Shown in pieces: positions 44,644-54,193 of a stretch of 64,000 nt of DNA. Below the pieces are notes generated by a model. It ran no database searches. It was not told the DNA's origin and worked only from the letters and a program-made list of their open reading frames with translations. A program made the position numbers and the translations under genes. Origin of the DNA: Phyllobacteriaceae bacterium (GTDB lineage: Bacteria > Pseudomonadota > Alphaproteobacteria > Rhizobiales > Rhizobiaceae); assembly GCA_002708825.1 (NCBI GenBank), contig PAPF01000035.1, positions 80,292-144,291 on the forward strand, written 5' to 3'. Position 1 is the first letter of the stretch. Every line of letters begins with the position of its first letter.

Positions 44644-46238
44644 ACCGCTTCGCCGCGCTCTTCACCGCGCTGGACCAGACGACGAGCACCAATGCCAGGG
44701 TCGCGGCGCTTGCGGACTATTTCCGCCAGGCGCCCGAGGACGACAGGCTCTGGACGGTCGCGCTGCTCTCGGGACGCCGGCCGCGCCGCGCCGTGACGGC
44801 AACGAACCTGCGCGAATGGGCCGCCGGGCGCGCGGGCATTCCCCTCTGGCTGTTCGAGGAGGCCTATCCGGTGGTCGGCGACCTGGCCGAGACCATCGCC
44901 CTCGTCCTGCCGGAACCGAGGGAAACGAGCGACGAGAGCCTGACCTTCTGGATCGAGGAGACGCGTGCGCTGCGCGATGCCGATGACGAGACCCGCAAGG
45001 CCGCCATCCTGTCGGCATGGGACCGGCTGGACCGCACGGGCCGCTTTCTCTTCAACAAGCTGATCACCGGCGGCTTCCGCATGGGCGTGTCGCAGAAGCT
45101 CATGACCCGTGCCCTGGCGGCGGCAACCGGCATCGAGGAGACGGCGCTCGCCCACCGCATCATGGGCGACTGGTCGCCGGACACCACCACCTTCGAACGC
45201 CTCATCCTGTCCGGCGACAACGAGGCCGCCACGTCCCGGCCCTATCCCTTCTGCCTTGCTCATCCGCTGGAGGTCGAGCCGGAAAGCCTCGGCGATGTCT
45301 CCGGCTGGCTGGCCGAATGGAAGTGGGACGGCATTCGCGGGCAACTGGTGCGCCGCGACGGCGAGGTCTTTGTCTGGTCGCGCGGCGAGGAACTGGTCAC
45401 GGACCGCTTTCCCGAATTCGCCGCCACGCTGGATTTCGTGCCCGACGGAACGGTGATCGACGGCGAGATCATGGCCTGGCGCGACAACGCCGTCCTGCCC
45501 TTCCAGGCGCTGCAGACCCGGATCGGCCGCAAGACCGTCTCGAAAAGGCTGCTGGCGGAAACCCCCGTGGTCATGACCGCCTATGACCTGATGGAAGAGG
45601 ATGGCCAGGACCTGCGTGCAGTGCCCTTCGCCGAACGCCGCGCCCGGCTGGAAAGGCTGGTCGCCAGCCTTCCCGATGACGCGCCCTTGCGCCTCTCGCC
45701 CACGGTCCCGGCGGCAAGCTGGGCGGACCTCGCCACGGCCCGCGAAACCGCGCGCGAACGCGGCGCCGAAGGGCTGATGCTGAAAAGGCTGGACAGCCCC
45801 TACCATGTCGGGCGCAAGCGCGGTGACTGGTGGAAGTGGAAGGTCGATCCGCTGACCGTGGACGCGGTGATGATCTATGCCCAGGCCGGCCATGGCCGGC
45901 GTGCGAACCTGTTCACCGATTTCACCTTCGCCGTGCCCGACGAGAAAGGCGATCTCGTGCCCTTCACCAAGGCCTATTCCGGCCTGACCGACGCGGAATT
46001 TCGCGAGATCACACGCTGGGTGCGCGCCAATACGCTGGAGCGCTTCGGCCCGGTCCGTTCCGTTCCCCCCGTCCAGGTCTTCGAGATCGCCTTCGAGGGC
46101 ATCCAGGCCTCCACCCGCCACAAGTCCGGCATTGCGCTGCGCTTCCCGCGCATGGCCCGCTGGCGCACCGACAAGCCGGTTTCCGAAATCAACACGCTCG
46201 CCGACCTCAAGGCACTGCTGGCTTTGCTCGGCGGCTGA
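44640..46238 (+). CDS. ATP-dependent DNA ligase (Lhr/exonuclease-associated type)
   Basis: A stand-alone ATP-dependent ligase of 532 residues, in addition to the NAD-dependent LigA expected elsewhere. It has an N-terminal DNA-binding domain, the adenylylation motif EWKWDGIRG with Lys228, VIDGEIMAW (motif III region), EGLMLKRLDSPYHVGRKRGD (motif IV), DWWKWK (motif V) and an OB domain. Its family is normally encoded with the exonuclease, an Lhr helicase and a metallophosphoesterase; only the exonuclease is adjacent here. Confidence 0.92.
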   Translation: MNRFAALFTALDQTTSTNARVAALADYFRQAPEDDRLWTVALLSGRRPRRAVTATNLREWAAGRAGIPLWLFEEAYPVVGDLAETIALVLPEPRETSDESLTFWIEETRALRDADDETRKAAILSAWDRLDRTGRFLFNKLITGGFRMGVSQKLMTRALAAATGIEETALAHRIMGDWSPDTTTFERLILSGDNEAATSRPYPFCLAHPLEVEPESLGDVSGWLAEWKWDGIRGQLVRRDGEVFVWSRGEELVTDRFPEFAATLDFVPDGTVIDGEIMAWRDNAVLPFQALQTRIGRKTVSKRLLAETPVVMTAYDLMEEDGQDLRAVPFAERRARLERLVASLPDDAPLRLSPTVPAASWADLATARETARERGAEGLMLKRLDSPYHVGRKRGDWWKWKVDPLTVDAVMIYAQAGHGRRANLFTDFTFAVPDEKGDLVPFTKAYSGLTDAEFREITRWVRANTLERFGPVRSVPPVQVFEIAFEGIQASTRHKSGIALRFPRMARWRTDKPVSEINTLADLKALLALLGG

Positions 46239-46280
46239 TCCGCACTGGCTCAAATGCGCCTTTCGGTCTATTTCTCGCCC

Positions 46281-46889
46281 ATGTCCAAGCGAATCGCAGG
46301 CCCCGAAATCGAGAAACTGATCCAGCTCCTGGCTAAGGTGCCGGGGCTGGGGCCGCGTTCGGCGCGCCGTGCCGCCCTGCATCTCATCAAGAAGAAGGAC
46401 CAGTTGATGGGACCGCTGGCCGGTGCCATGGCCGATGCCCATGCAAAGGTCGGCACCTGCTCGGTCTGCGGCAATGTCGACACGGTCGATCCGTGCAACA
46501 TCTGCACCGATCCGCGCCGCGACGGCGCCGTCATCATCGTGGTGGAGGATGTGGCCGACCTCTGGGCGCTGGAGCGCGCCGGCGCCATGACCGCGGCCCG
46601 ATACCATGTGCTCGGCGGCACGCTGTCACCGCTCGACGGCGTCGGCCCGGACGACCTCAACATTGCCGGCCTTGTCGACCGCGTGGCGGCTGGCGGCGTG
46701 TCGGAAATCATCCTTGCCGTGAACGCCACGGTGGAAGGCCAGACCACGGCCCATTACGTCACCGACCGGCTGGCCGGGTTCGACGTGAAGGTGACGCGCC
46801 TTGCCCATGGCGTTCCGGTGGGGGGCGAACTCGACTATCTCGACGACGGCACGCTGGCCGCCGCGCTGCGCGCCCGCACCAGCTTCTGA
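46281..46889 (+). CDS. recR: Recombination protein RecR
   Basis: RecR acts with RecO and RecF to load RecA at gaps. The 202-residue product starts [20 protein letters not shown], has the helix-hairpin-helix [15 protein letters not shown], a C4 zinc finger (Cys60, Cys63, Cys72, Cys75) and a Toprim domain with [12 protein letters not shown]. An upstream in-frame ATG at 46254 adds nine residues; [11 protein letters not shown] matches related starts. It follows the ligase gene, not ybaB as is usual. Confidence 0.94.
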   Translation: MSKRIAGPEIEKLIQLLAKVPGLGPRSARRAALHLIKKKDQLMGPLAGAMADAHAKVGTCSVCGNVDTVDPCNICTDPRRDGAVIIVVEDVADLWALERAGAMTAARYHVLGGTLSPLDGVGPDDLNIAGLVDRVAAGGVSEIILAVNATVEGQTTAHYVTDRLAGFDVKVTRLAHGVPVGGELDYLDDGTLAAALRARTSF

Positions 46890-46969
46890 GCCGGGCGCGC
46901 CTTTTTCCCGCCGCTTGCGATGCTAGGATGCCCGTCGAATCGCACGACGAACGCCGGAGGCCGCACGCC

Positions 46970-48199
46970 ATGCGCCGCATCTTCACAGCCTGCCTGCTTT
47001 CCCTTGTCACGGCCATGCCCGCCTTCGCGCAATCGGCTGCCGTCGAACGCCAGTTCCGTGACTGGCTGGCGAGCGATCTCTGGCCGCAGGCCCGCCAGCG
47101 CGGCGTCAGTGCGGACACGTTCAATGCGGCCTTCGACGGCGTGACGCTGAACTGGAAACTGCCGGATCTCGTGCCGCCGGGCACGAAACCGCAGACACCG
47201 AGGGAGCAGCGGCAGGCGGAGTTCGGCGCGCCCGCCCGGTATTTCAATCCCGGGACGGTGCAGGGCGCGGCGGCCGGCGGGCGCAAGCACAAGGCCCGGC
47301 TTGCCTCCACGTTGAAGCGCATCGAGAGCGCCTATGGCGTGCCAGGCCGCATCCTGCTTGCCATCTGGGCGCGCGAAAGCGGCTTCGGCCGGGCGAAGAT
47401 CCCTCATGACGTCTTCGAGGTGCTTGGCACCAAGGCCTTCATGTCCACCCGCAAGGACCTGTTTCGCGCCGAACTGCTGGCAGCCCTGGAAATGGCCGAA
47501 AGGGGCGTGCCGCCGCGCAACATGAAATCCTCCTGGGCCGGGGCGCTCGGCCAGCCGCAATTCATGCCGTCATCCTATCTCAAGCATGCCGCCGACGGCG
47601 ATGGCGACGGGCGCGCCGACATCTGGGGATCGCAGGCCGATACGCTGGCCTCCATCGCCAATTACCTTCGCCATCACGGCTGGCAGACCGGCCGCGACTG
47701 GGGTTTCGAGGTCGTCGTGCCGCAATCGGTTTCCTGCGCGCTGGAAGGTCCGGACCGGGGCCGGCCGATCGCGCAATGGGAAGCGATGGGCATCCGCCGG
47801 GTGAACGGCAAGGCCTTCCCCGCCCACGAACAGAGGGGCGAGGGCTATCTCATGATGCCTGCCGGACGCCTTGGCCCCGCCTTTATCGTCACGCCCAATT
47901 TCTACGTGCTGAAGGACTATAACGAGAGCGATCTCTACGCGCTCTTCGTCGGCCATGTCGGCGATCGCATCGAATGGAATGTCGGCGATTTCGCGCAAGG
48001 TTGGGGGAAGATCGACAAGCTCTGGCGTTCCGACATTGCCGCCATGCAGCGTGTCCTGGAGGGCCAGGGACATGACGTGGGCGGCGCCGACGGCCTGCCG
48101 GGGTTCAAGACCCGGCGCTCCATCGGCGCCTGGCAGGCGAAGAACGGACGCCAGCCCACCTGCTTCCCCAGTTCGGCGCTGGTCAGGGCAATCCGCTGA
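46970..48199 (+). CDS. Lytic murein transglycosylase (MltB-like) with peptidoglycan-binding domain
   Basis: This enzyme cleaves peptidoglycan glycan strands with formation of 1,6-anhydro ends. The 409-residue product has a signal peptide (ending AFA-QSA), an SLT_2 domain with catalytic Glu136 in WARESGFG, the motif GALGQPQFMPSSYLKHA, and a C-terminal PG_binding_1 domain (GHDVGGADGLPGFKTRRSIG). CCGGAGG 9 bases upstream supports the ATG at 46970. No lipobox is present, so it is probably soluble in the periplasm. Confidence 0.93.
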   Translation: MRRIFTACLLSLVTAMPAFAQSAAVERQFRDWLASDLWPQARQRGVSADTFNAAFDGVTLNWKLPDLVPPGTKPQTPREQRQAEFGAPARYFNPGTVQGAAAGGRKHKARLASTLKRIESAYGVPGRILLAIWARESGFGRAKIPHDVFEVLGTKAFMSTRKDLFRAELLAALEMAERGVPPRNMKSSWAGALGQPQFMPSSYLKHAADGDGDGRADIWGSQADTLASIANYLRHHGWQTGRDWGFEVVVPQSVSCALEGPDRGRPIAQWEAMGIRRVNGKAFPAHEQRGEGYLMMPAGRLGPAFIVTPNFYVLKDYNESDLYALFVGHVGDRIEWNVGDFAQGWGKIDKLWRSDIAAMQRVLEGQGHDVGGADGLPGFKTRRSIGAWQAKNGRQPTCFPSSALVRAIR

Positions 48200-48205
48200 G
48201 CCGGT

Positions 48206-49240
48206 TCAGGCCGTCGGATCGTCCGAGACGCGGATGATCAGCTTGCCCTTGTTGCGTCCCGTAAGCAGGCCCCGGAAGGCGTCCACGGTGTTTTCCAGCC
48301 CGTCCACGATGTCTTCCGTGTAGCGGATCCGGCCGTCGCGCACCCACTCCGCCATCTCGCGCTCGAAGGCATCGCGATGCTCCGCCTCGTGGTCGTAATT
48401 GATGAAGCCGCGCACGGTCAGGCGTTTGACCAGGATTGCCCGCATGAACATGGGCAGGAAGTCCGGCCCGTCCGGCAGTCCCGACAGATTGTAATAGGCG
48501 ATGGTGCCGCAAACCGGCATCCGGGCGAATTCGTTGAACAGCGGGATCACGGCCTTCAGCACGTCGCCGGCCACGTTCTCGAAATAGATGTCCACGCCGT
48601 CAGGGCAGGCCGCCTTGAGCTTCTCCGGGAAATCGGCGTCCTTGTAGTTCACGCAGGCGTCGAAGCCGAATTCGTCCACCACCTGTGCGCATTTCTCGTC
48701 CGATCCGGCAATGCCCACCGCCCGGCAGCCCTTGATCTTCGCGATCTGCCCGACGAGCTGGCCGACGGCTCCGTTCGCCGCCGAGACGACCACGGTTTCA
48801 CCGGCCTTCAGCTTGCCATGCTCCATCAGGCCGGCATAGGCGGTGAAGCCCGGCATGCCGAGACAGCCGAGCGCGGTGGAGATGGGGGCTGCCGCCGGAT
48901 CGAGCTTGCGGCAGGCATTGGCAGGCAGCACCGCATGGCTCTGCCAGCCGGTGCGAGCCAGCACGATGTCGCCGGCCGAAAGCGAGGCGTCGCTGCTTTC
49001 CACCACCGAGCAGATCGCCTCCGCTGTCACGACGCCGCCGATCTCGGTCGAGGCGGCATAGGACTTGGCCGGACTCATGCGCCCGCGCATGTAGGGATCG
49101 AGCGACAGATAGATGACCTTGAGCAGGACCTCGCCCTGGCCCGGCGAAGCATAGTCATGGGCTTCCAGCTTCAGTTCGTCATGGCCGGGCATTCCTTTCG
49201 GGTAAGCCGTCAGGATGATCCGTTGACCGTTCGCGCCCAT
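48206..49240 (-). CDS. NADP-dependent oxidoreductase, CurA/leukotriene B4 dehydrogenase-like
   Basis: A zinc-free medium-chain dehydrogenase/reductase that reduces the C=C bond of enones, related to curcumin reductase CurA and prostaglandin reductases. The 344-residue product has LSLDPYMRGRM near the N-terminus and the cofactor-binding motif VSAANGAVGQLVGQIAK. The region YFENVAGDVLKAV is also typical. The physiological substrate is unknown. It is convergent with the transglycosylase gene, with 6 bases between stops. Confidence 0.92.
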   Translation of the reverse strand: MGANGQRIILTAYPKGMPGHDELKLEAHDYASPGQGEVLLKVIYLSLDPYMRGRMSPAKSYAASTEIGGVVTAEAICSVVESSDASLSAGDIVLARTGWQSHAVLPANACRKLDPAAAPISTALGCLGMPGFTAYAGLMEHGKLKAGETVVVSAANGAVGQLVGQIAKIKGCRAVGIAGSDEKCAQVVDEFGFDACVNYKDADFPEKLKAACPDGVDIYFENVAGDVLKAVIPLFNEFARMPVCGTIAYYNLSGLPDGPDFLPMFMRAILVKRLTVRGFINYDHEAEHRDAFEREMAEWVRDGRIRYTEDIVDGLENTVDAFRGLLTGRNKGKLIIRVSDDPTA

Positions 49241-49399
49241 GTTGTCCTCCTGTGATGGCGATCGTCGAGCCGGGACTATAGGCCCGCGACCGGCAAGGGC
49301 AAGCCGGGCGCGCCTGCCGCGTCATGGTAAACAGAACGTGAAGCCCGAAACCGTTTGGCGCGGGCGGCGTAACAGGAAGGGGGCACAGGGAGAAGACAG

Positions 49400-49573
49400 A
49401 TGAAGAGACATGGCCGCCTGAACGACCTCGCCGGGATGATGATCAAGCAGGCAAGACTGCTCAAGCAGGGCGGATTGCTGACCGAGGCCCGCGAACTGGC
49501 CCGTCGCGCACTCGCGCTGCGCGCCTATGACCGGCTGGCGCTCCAGCCGGTGCGCATTCGCGTCAAGCGGTGA
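49400..49573 (+). CDS. Small protein of unknown function (57 residues)
   Basis: A short reading frame with GGGAG 7 bases before its ATG. The product is basic and helical, with MKRHGRLNDLAGMMIKQARL, then LTEARELARRALALRAYDRL and a basic C-terminus RIRVKR. The middle resembles half of a TPR helix pair. Codon use looks like that of its neighbours (strong third-position GC). I do not recognise a family function. It sits alone between curA-like and dksA-like genes. Confidence 0.6.
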   Translation: MKRHGRLNDLAGMMIKQARLLKQGGLLTEARELARRALALRAYDRLALQPVRIRVKR

Positions 49574-49594
49574 TCGTCAGGCGCCGGGCATCGG

Positions 49595-49909
49595 TCAGGC
49601 GCAATTGCGGCAGAAAGGCGTGGCCGGCAGAAGTTCCAGCCGGTCGACAGAGATTTCCTCGCCGCATTTCACGCAGTCGCCATAGCTGCCGTCCTCGACG
49701 CGCTTGAGCGCGGCGTCGATCCGCCGAAGCTCTTCCATGCCCTGGTTGCCGAGGCTTTCCAGCACTTCGTCGCCTTCGCGCTCGGTGGCCCGCTCCTCGG
49801 TGTCAGGGCTTGCCGGCTCGTCCAGGTCGTGTTCGATTTCCGCGAGGCGTTCACGCAGTTCGGCCTGCCGGGCGAGAAGCTTGTTCTTGAAATAGGCGAC
49901 ATCGACCAT
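49595..49909 (-). CDS. DksA/TraR family C4 zinc-finger protein
   Basis: A 104-residue protein with an N-terminal coiled-coil-like helix pair (LLARQAELRERLAEIEHDL) and a C4 zinc finger: Cys79 and Cys82 in DCVKCG, Cys100 and Cys103 at the end (FCRNCA). DksA-type proteins bind the RNA polymerase secondary channel. This short form may do so, or may act like the related YbiI/TraR proteins. The frame is open upstream, but homology starts at the ATG at 49909. It is downstream of rmuC. Confidence 0.88.
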   Translation of the reverse strand: MVDVAYFKNKLLARQAELRERLAEIEHDLDEPASPDTEERATEREGDEVLESLGNQGMEELRRIDAALKRVEDGSYGDCVKCGEEISVDRLELLPATPFCRNCA

Positions 49910-50015
49910 GAATTCCGTCTTTCCTTTTTGGGCCGCGCCTCGCGCGGCTCGTCTTCCGGCACGATAGCCGGACTTGCGGCATTTTTCTTGATTTGGCTCA
50001 AGACCGGCCTTCGGG

Positions 50016-51248
50016 TCAATCCTCGTCGACCAGGCGCAGCCTGAGACGTCCGTTCCCGTTCTCGCTGCCCGGAGACCGCACGTCATCCTGAGAGGGCACA
50101 CCCTGGCGCCGCCGATCCGCTTCGGAAGGCGCAAATTCCAGCGCCTCGATCTTCTCGCCGCGCCGCGACAGCTTCTGTGTCGAGGTGACGATCTGCTCGA
50201 TGTCCCGCGCCGCCTGTCCGAAGTGGCTCTGCAATTTCATCACGCGGTCGTTCAGCCGCCCGAGATCGTTCATCAGATGCGCCACCTCGCCCTGGATCAG
50301 GTGCGCCTGCTCGCGCATGCGGGCATCCTTCAGCACCGCCTGCACGACCTGCACCGACAGCATCAGCAGCGATGGCGACACGATGACCACGCGCGCCCTG
50401 TGCGCCTTCTGCACCAGCGCCTCGAAGTGCTCGTGGATGTCGGCGAAGATCGATTCCGACGGCACGAACAGGAAGGCGGTGTCCTGCGTTTCGCCGGGTA
50501 TGAGATATTTCCCGGCGATGGCAGAAACATGAACCTCCATGTCCCGGCGGAACCGCTGGCGGGCCTGCTTCTCGGCTTCCGCGTGTTCCGCCTCGCGGAT
50601 GGCATTCCAGCCCTCCAGCGGGAATTTCGCGTCGATGGCCAATGGCGGAGCGCCGTTCGGCATGAGGATCAGGCAGTCAGGCCGGGAACCGTTGGCCAGC
50701 GTCGCCTGGAATTCATAGGCGCCTGCCGGCAGCGCGTCGGCGATGATCGCTTCCATACGGGCCTGGCCGAAGGCCCCGCGCGTCTGCTTGTTGGAAAGGA
50801 TGGCCTGAAGTTCCACCACCTGGCCGGCCAGCGACTGGATGTTGGTCTGCGCCGTGTCGATGACGGCCAGGCGCTCCTGCAGTTTCGCCAGGTTTTCATG
50901 GGTCGATTTCGTCTGCTCGCTCATCGTCTGGCCGATCCGGCTCGTCATGCCGTCGAGGCGTTCGCGGATCGACTGGTTGAGTTCGGCCTGGCGCGATCCG
51001 AACACCTCGGCCAGCGTCGCCATGCGCCCCTGCATCTCGCCCTGGGCCTTCATCAGGTCGGCCAGCAGGCGCTGCTGCTCGGCTGCCTGCGCGGCGGCTT
51101 CCGCACTCCGTCGCGCCCCGCGCCGCCAGGCCAGAAGGCCGGCCCCCAGCAGCACCGCGACTGCCGCAAGCGCGACATGTCCCAAAGTGATGACGGTCCG
51201 GCCGAACGCACCAGCCGGCTCCGCAAGCAGCGTGATCAACGATTCCAT
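50016..51248 (-). CDS. rmuC: DNA recombination protein RmuC
   Basis: RmuC is a membrane-anchored nuclease-fold protein that limits DNA inversion and rearrangement. The 410-residue product has an N-terminal membrane helix ([20 protein letters not shown]), a long coiled coil (residues about 50-150) and the RmuC domain. Family segments include [20 protein letters not shown] and [16 protein letters not shown] use the ATG at 51248; one at 51290 adds 14 residues. It is divergent from def. Confidence 0.93.
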   Translation of the reverse strand: MESLITLLAEPAGAFGRTVITLGHVALAAVAVLLGAGLLAWRRGARRSAEAAAQAAEQQRLLADLMKAQGEMQGRMATLAEVFGSRQAELNQSIRERLDGMTSRIGQTMSEQTKSTHENLAKLQERLAVIDTAQTNIQSLAGQVVELQAILSNKQTRGAFGQARMEAIIADALPAGAYEFQATLANGSRPDCLILMPNGAPPLAIDAKFPLEGWNAIREAEHAEAEKQARQRFRRDMEVHVSAIAGKYLIPGETQDTAFLFVPSESIFADIHEHFEALVQKAHRARVVIVSPSLLMLSVQVVQAVLKDARMREQAHLIQGEVAHLMNDLGRLNDRVMKLQSHFGQAARDIEQIVTSTQKLSRRGEKIEALEFAPSEADRRRQGVPSQDDVRSPGSENGNGRLRLRLVDED

Positions 51249-51351
51249 GATTGTAACAGTAGCAGTTTTGCATCGACGTTGCGAGATCAAAACGCGAACA
51301 AACGCAAGCAGGCGCGTTGACGCCCCGCGCGCGAACGCTTATGTGCACGCC

Positions 51352-51885
51352 ATGACGATCAAGCCGCTTGTCCTGTTACCCGATCCCGTCCTGCGCGAGG
51401 TGTCAAAGCCTGTCGAGCGCGTCGACGATGCCGTGCGCAATTTCGCCAGGGACATGCTGGATACGATGTATGATGCGCCGGGCATCGGCCTTGCCGCCAT
51501 CCAGGTGGCCGAGCCGATCCGCATGCTGACCATCGATCTGGCCAGGGAGGACGAGGAACCGCAGCCGCATGTCTTCATCAACCCGGAGATCGTGGCTTCC
51601 AGCGACGACCGCTCGGTATACGAGGAAGGCTGCCTGTCGATCCCCGACTATTACGCCGAGGTCGAGCGCCCGGCCCGCGTCACGGTCAATTATCTCGACC
51701 TTGACGGCAAGCCGCGCACGATGGAGGCCGAGGGCCTGATGGCCACCTGCCTGCAGCACGAGATCGACCACCTGAACGGCGTTCTTTTCATCGATCACAT
51801 CTCGCGCCTGAAGCGCGACATGGTCATCAAGAAATTCAGGAAACTGGCGAAGGATCGCGGCGGCACCCGCACCATGGTGGGCTGA
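51352..51885 (+). CDS. def: Peptide deformylase
   Basis: Def removes the formyl group from new protein N-termini. The 177-residue product has all three family motifs: GIGLAAIQ (residues 44-51), EGCLSIP with metal ligand Cys94, and QHEIDHLNG with His136, Glu137 and His140. No strong ribosome-binding site precedes the ATG. It is followed by fmt and truA, a standard arrangement in which Fmt adds the group that Def removes. Confidence 0.96.
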   Translation: MTIKPLVLLPDPVLREVSKPVERVDDAVRNFARDMLDTMYDAPGIGLAAIQVAEPIRMLTIDLAREDEEPQPHVFINPEIVASSDDRSVYEEGCLSIPDYYAEVERPARVTVNYLDLDGKPRTMEAEGLMATCLQHEIDHLNGVLFIDHISRLKRDMVIKKFRKLAKDRGGTRTMVG

Positions 51886-51923
51886 CGCGACCGCGCCGCC
51901 GTCATTGGCCGGGGGAGCCTGCC

Positions 51924-52856
51924 ATGCGCATCGTCTTCATGGGAACGCCGGATTTCTCCGTGCCGACACTGCGTGCGCTGCACGCGGCGGGCCACGACAT
52001 CGTGGCCGTCTATTCGCAGCCGCCGCGCAAGGCTGGCCGCCGCGGGCTTGAACTGACGCCGTCGCCCGTCCACAAGGCCGCCGAAGCCCTCGGGCTTGAG
52101 GTGCGCACACCCGTTTCGCTGAAGGGAGAGCCGGAGCAGGCCGCGTTTCGCGCGCTGGAGGCCGACGTTGCGGTCGTGGTCGCCTATGGCCTTCTCCTGC
52201 CGAAGCCCATTCTCGACGGAACGCGTCTCGGCTGCTTCAACGGCCATGCCTCCGCCCTGCCACGCTGGCGCGGCGCGGCGCCCATCCAGCGCGCCATCAT
52301 GGCCGGCGACAGGGAAACGGCGATGATGGTCATGCAGATGGACGAGGGGCTGGATACGGGTCCGGTGGCCATGACGGCACCCGTCGCCATCGGACCGGAC
52401 ATGACGGCCGGCGAATTGCACGACGTGATGATGGAGACCGGCGCGGCGCTGATGGTCGAGGCCATCGCGGCGCTGGAAGCCGGAACGCTGACCCTGACGC
52501 CGCAGCCGGAGGAGGGCGCCACCTATGCCCGGAAGATCGACAAGGCCGAGACGCGGATCGACTGGTCGCGCCCGGCCCGCGAGGTGCACGACCGGATTCG
52601 CGGCCTTTCGCCCTTCCCGGGCGCCTGGTGCGAGATGACGCTTGGGGCAGGCAGGCCCGAACGGGTCAAGCTTCTGGGCTCCACGCTGGGCGCTGGCGAG
52701 GGCGCACCCGGCACCGTGCTGGACGATGCGCTGACGGTGGCCTGCGGCGAGGGCGCCGTTCGCCTCACCCGTCTGCAAAAGGCCGGCGGCAAGCCGCTCG
52801 ATGCGACCGGTTTCCTGCGCGGCAATACCGTCCCCGCAGGCGTGACGCTGGACTGA
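51924..52856 (+). CDS. fmt: Methionyl-tRNA formyltransferase
   Basis: Fmt formylates initiator Met-tRNA with 10-formyltetrahydrofolate. The 310-residue product starts [19 protein letters not shown] and has the catalytic core [18 protein letters not shown] with Asn106 and His108, and Asp144 in LDTGPV. The C-terminal tRNA-binding OB domain follows. GGGGGAG precedes the ATG. It lies 38 bases after def and 4 bases before truA. Confidence 0.96.
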   Translation: MRIVFMGTPDFSVPTLRALHAAGHDIVAVYSQPPRKAGRRGLELTPSPVHKAAEALGLEVRTPVSLKGEPEQAAFRALEADVAVVVAYGLLLPKPILDGTRLGCFNGHASALPRWRGAAPIQRAIMAGDRETAMMVMQMDEGLDTGPVAMTAPVAIGPDMTAGELHDVMMETGAALMVEAIAALEAGTLTLTPQPEEGATYARKIDKAETRIDWSRPAREVHDRIRGLSPFPGAWCEMTLGAGRPERVKLLGSTLGAGEGAPGTVLDDALTVACGEGAVRLTRLQKAGGKPLDATGFLRGNTVPAGVTLD

Positions 52857-52860
52857 AGCC

Positions 52861-53610
52861 ATGCCGCGATATCGCATGACGGTCGAATATGACGGCACGC
52901 CCTACAAGGGCTGGCAGCGCCAGAAGAACGGTCACAGCGTCCAGGCCGCCATCGAGGCCGCCATTGCCCGCTTTGCCCGCGAAAATGTGACGTTGCAGGT
53001 GGCCGGCCGCACCGATGCCGGCGTCCATGCCACCGGGCAGGTCAGCCATGCCGATCTTGAGCGCGACTGGGCCCCCTTCAAGTTTCACGAGGCGGTCAAC
53101 GCCATGCTGCGTGAGGCCGGCGAGGCGGTATCGGTCCTGTCCGTCGAAAAGGCGGAGGAGGGCTTTCACGCGCGCTTTTCCGCCACCCGCCGCCATTATC
53201 TCTACCGCATCGTCAACCGCCGCCCTCCGCTGGCGCTGGAGCGCGACCGCGCCTGGTGGGTGAAGAAGGGCGTGATCGACGAGCAGGCGATGGCCGATGC
53301 GGCGCAAGTGCTCATCGGCACGCATGATTTCACCACCTTCCGTGCCGCCCAGTGCCAGGCGAAGAGCCCTGTGAAGACTATGGAGCGCATCGCCGTGATG
53401 CGGTCAGGCGACTGCATCGAGGTGCGCTGCTCGGCCCGTTCCTTCCTTCACAACCAGGTGCGTTCCATGGTCGGATCGCTCAAGCTTGTGGGCGAGGGCC
53501 GCTGGACCAGGGACGATCTGCGCCAGGCGCTGGAAGCGCGCGACCATCAGACCTGCGGGGCCCTGGCCCCGCCGCACGGGCTTTATCTCACCGGTGTCGA
53601 TTACGGTTGA
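52861..53610 (+). CDS. truA: tRNA pseudouridine(38-40) synthase TruA
   Basis: TruA makes pseudouridine at positions 38-40 of the tRNA anticodon stem-loop. The 249-residue product begins [20 protein letters not shown] and has the catalytic motif [13 protein letters not shown] with Asp52. [21 protein letters not shown] is also conserved (only part needed for recognition: [11 protein letters not shown]). Its 3' end overlaps the convergent membrane-protein gene by 10 bases. Confidence 0.95.
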   Translation: MPRYRMTVEYDGTPYKGWQRQKNGHSVQAAIEAAIARFARENVTLQVAGRTDAGVHATGQVSHADLERDWAPFKFHEAVNAMLREAGEAVSVLSVEKAEEGFHARFSATRRHYLYRIVNRRPPLALERDRAWWVKKGVIDEQAMADAAQVLIGTHDFTTFRAAQCQAKSPVKTMERIAVMRSGDCIEVRCSARSFLHNQVRSMVGSLKLVGEGRWTRDDLRQALEARDHQTCGALAPPHGLYLTGVDYG

Positions 53611-54188
53611 GCGCTGAGGCCCAGGAGGCTGTGCATGGCGACCAGGACGAGCACGGACGTCACCGCCATGCCGATGAAGATCGTCGTCGAATACATGGCA
53701 TCGCGGCCGATGGATCCGTGCGTGATGCGCCAGCCGAGCGCCAGCGAGACCAGGAAAATAGTCAGCGAGAGAAAGCCGGACGGGTCGGGATCGCCCGGCG
53801 ACAACAGCCGCACGAGCGCAGGCGGCACGGCCAGCCATACGAGGATCGCGCTGCCCCAGTTGGTGGCGATCACGTAGGCCGCGAAGGAACGGCCCATGCC
53901 GATCCTGGTGCCGATGAGCGCGAGCCCGGCAATGGGCAGGAGCCATGCGGCGAGGTCGGCCAATCCCAGCCGAAGCACGGTCGCAGACAGGGAAGAGCCG
54001 TCCAGGAAATCCGGTGCTGCCGCCACCCAGGAAAGCAGCATGGGCGGCAGGGCAAGCAGGATTGACCAGAAAGACCGCCAGAACCCTTCCGCCGAGATAT
54101 CCATGCGCACCAGCGCGTCGCCCTTCGCCGTCGCCATGATGCGCCAGGCGGCGGACAGGTGGGCCTGCACGTAGTCGGCGTCGAGCAT
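53601..54188 (-). CDS. Conserved membrane protein of unknown function
   Basis: A 195-residue protein with a soluble N-terminus (residues 1-35) and about five hydrophobic segments, for example [17 protein letters not shown] and [14 protein letters not shown] at the C-terminus. I do not recognise a catalytic motif. It resembles a Yip1-like small membrane protein in layout, but that is weak. It lies 5 bases downstream of dapE on the same strand, so it is probably co-transcribed with it. Confidence 0.75.
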   Translation of the reverse strand: MLDADYVQAHLSAAWRIMATAKGDALVRMDISAEGFWRSFWSILLALPPMLLSWVAAAPDFLDGSSLSATVLRLGLADLAAWLLPIAGLALIGTRIGMGRSFAAYVIATNWGSAILVWLAVPPALVRLLSPGDPDPSGFLSLTIFLVSLALGWRITHGSIGRDAMYSTTIFIGMAVTSVLVLVAMHSLLGLSAQP

Positions 54189-54193
54189 GGCCC

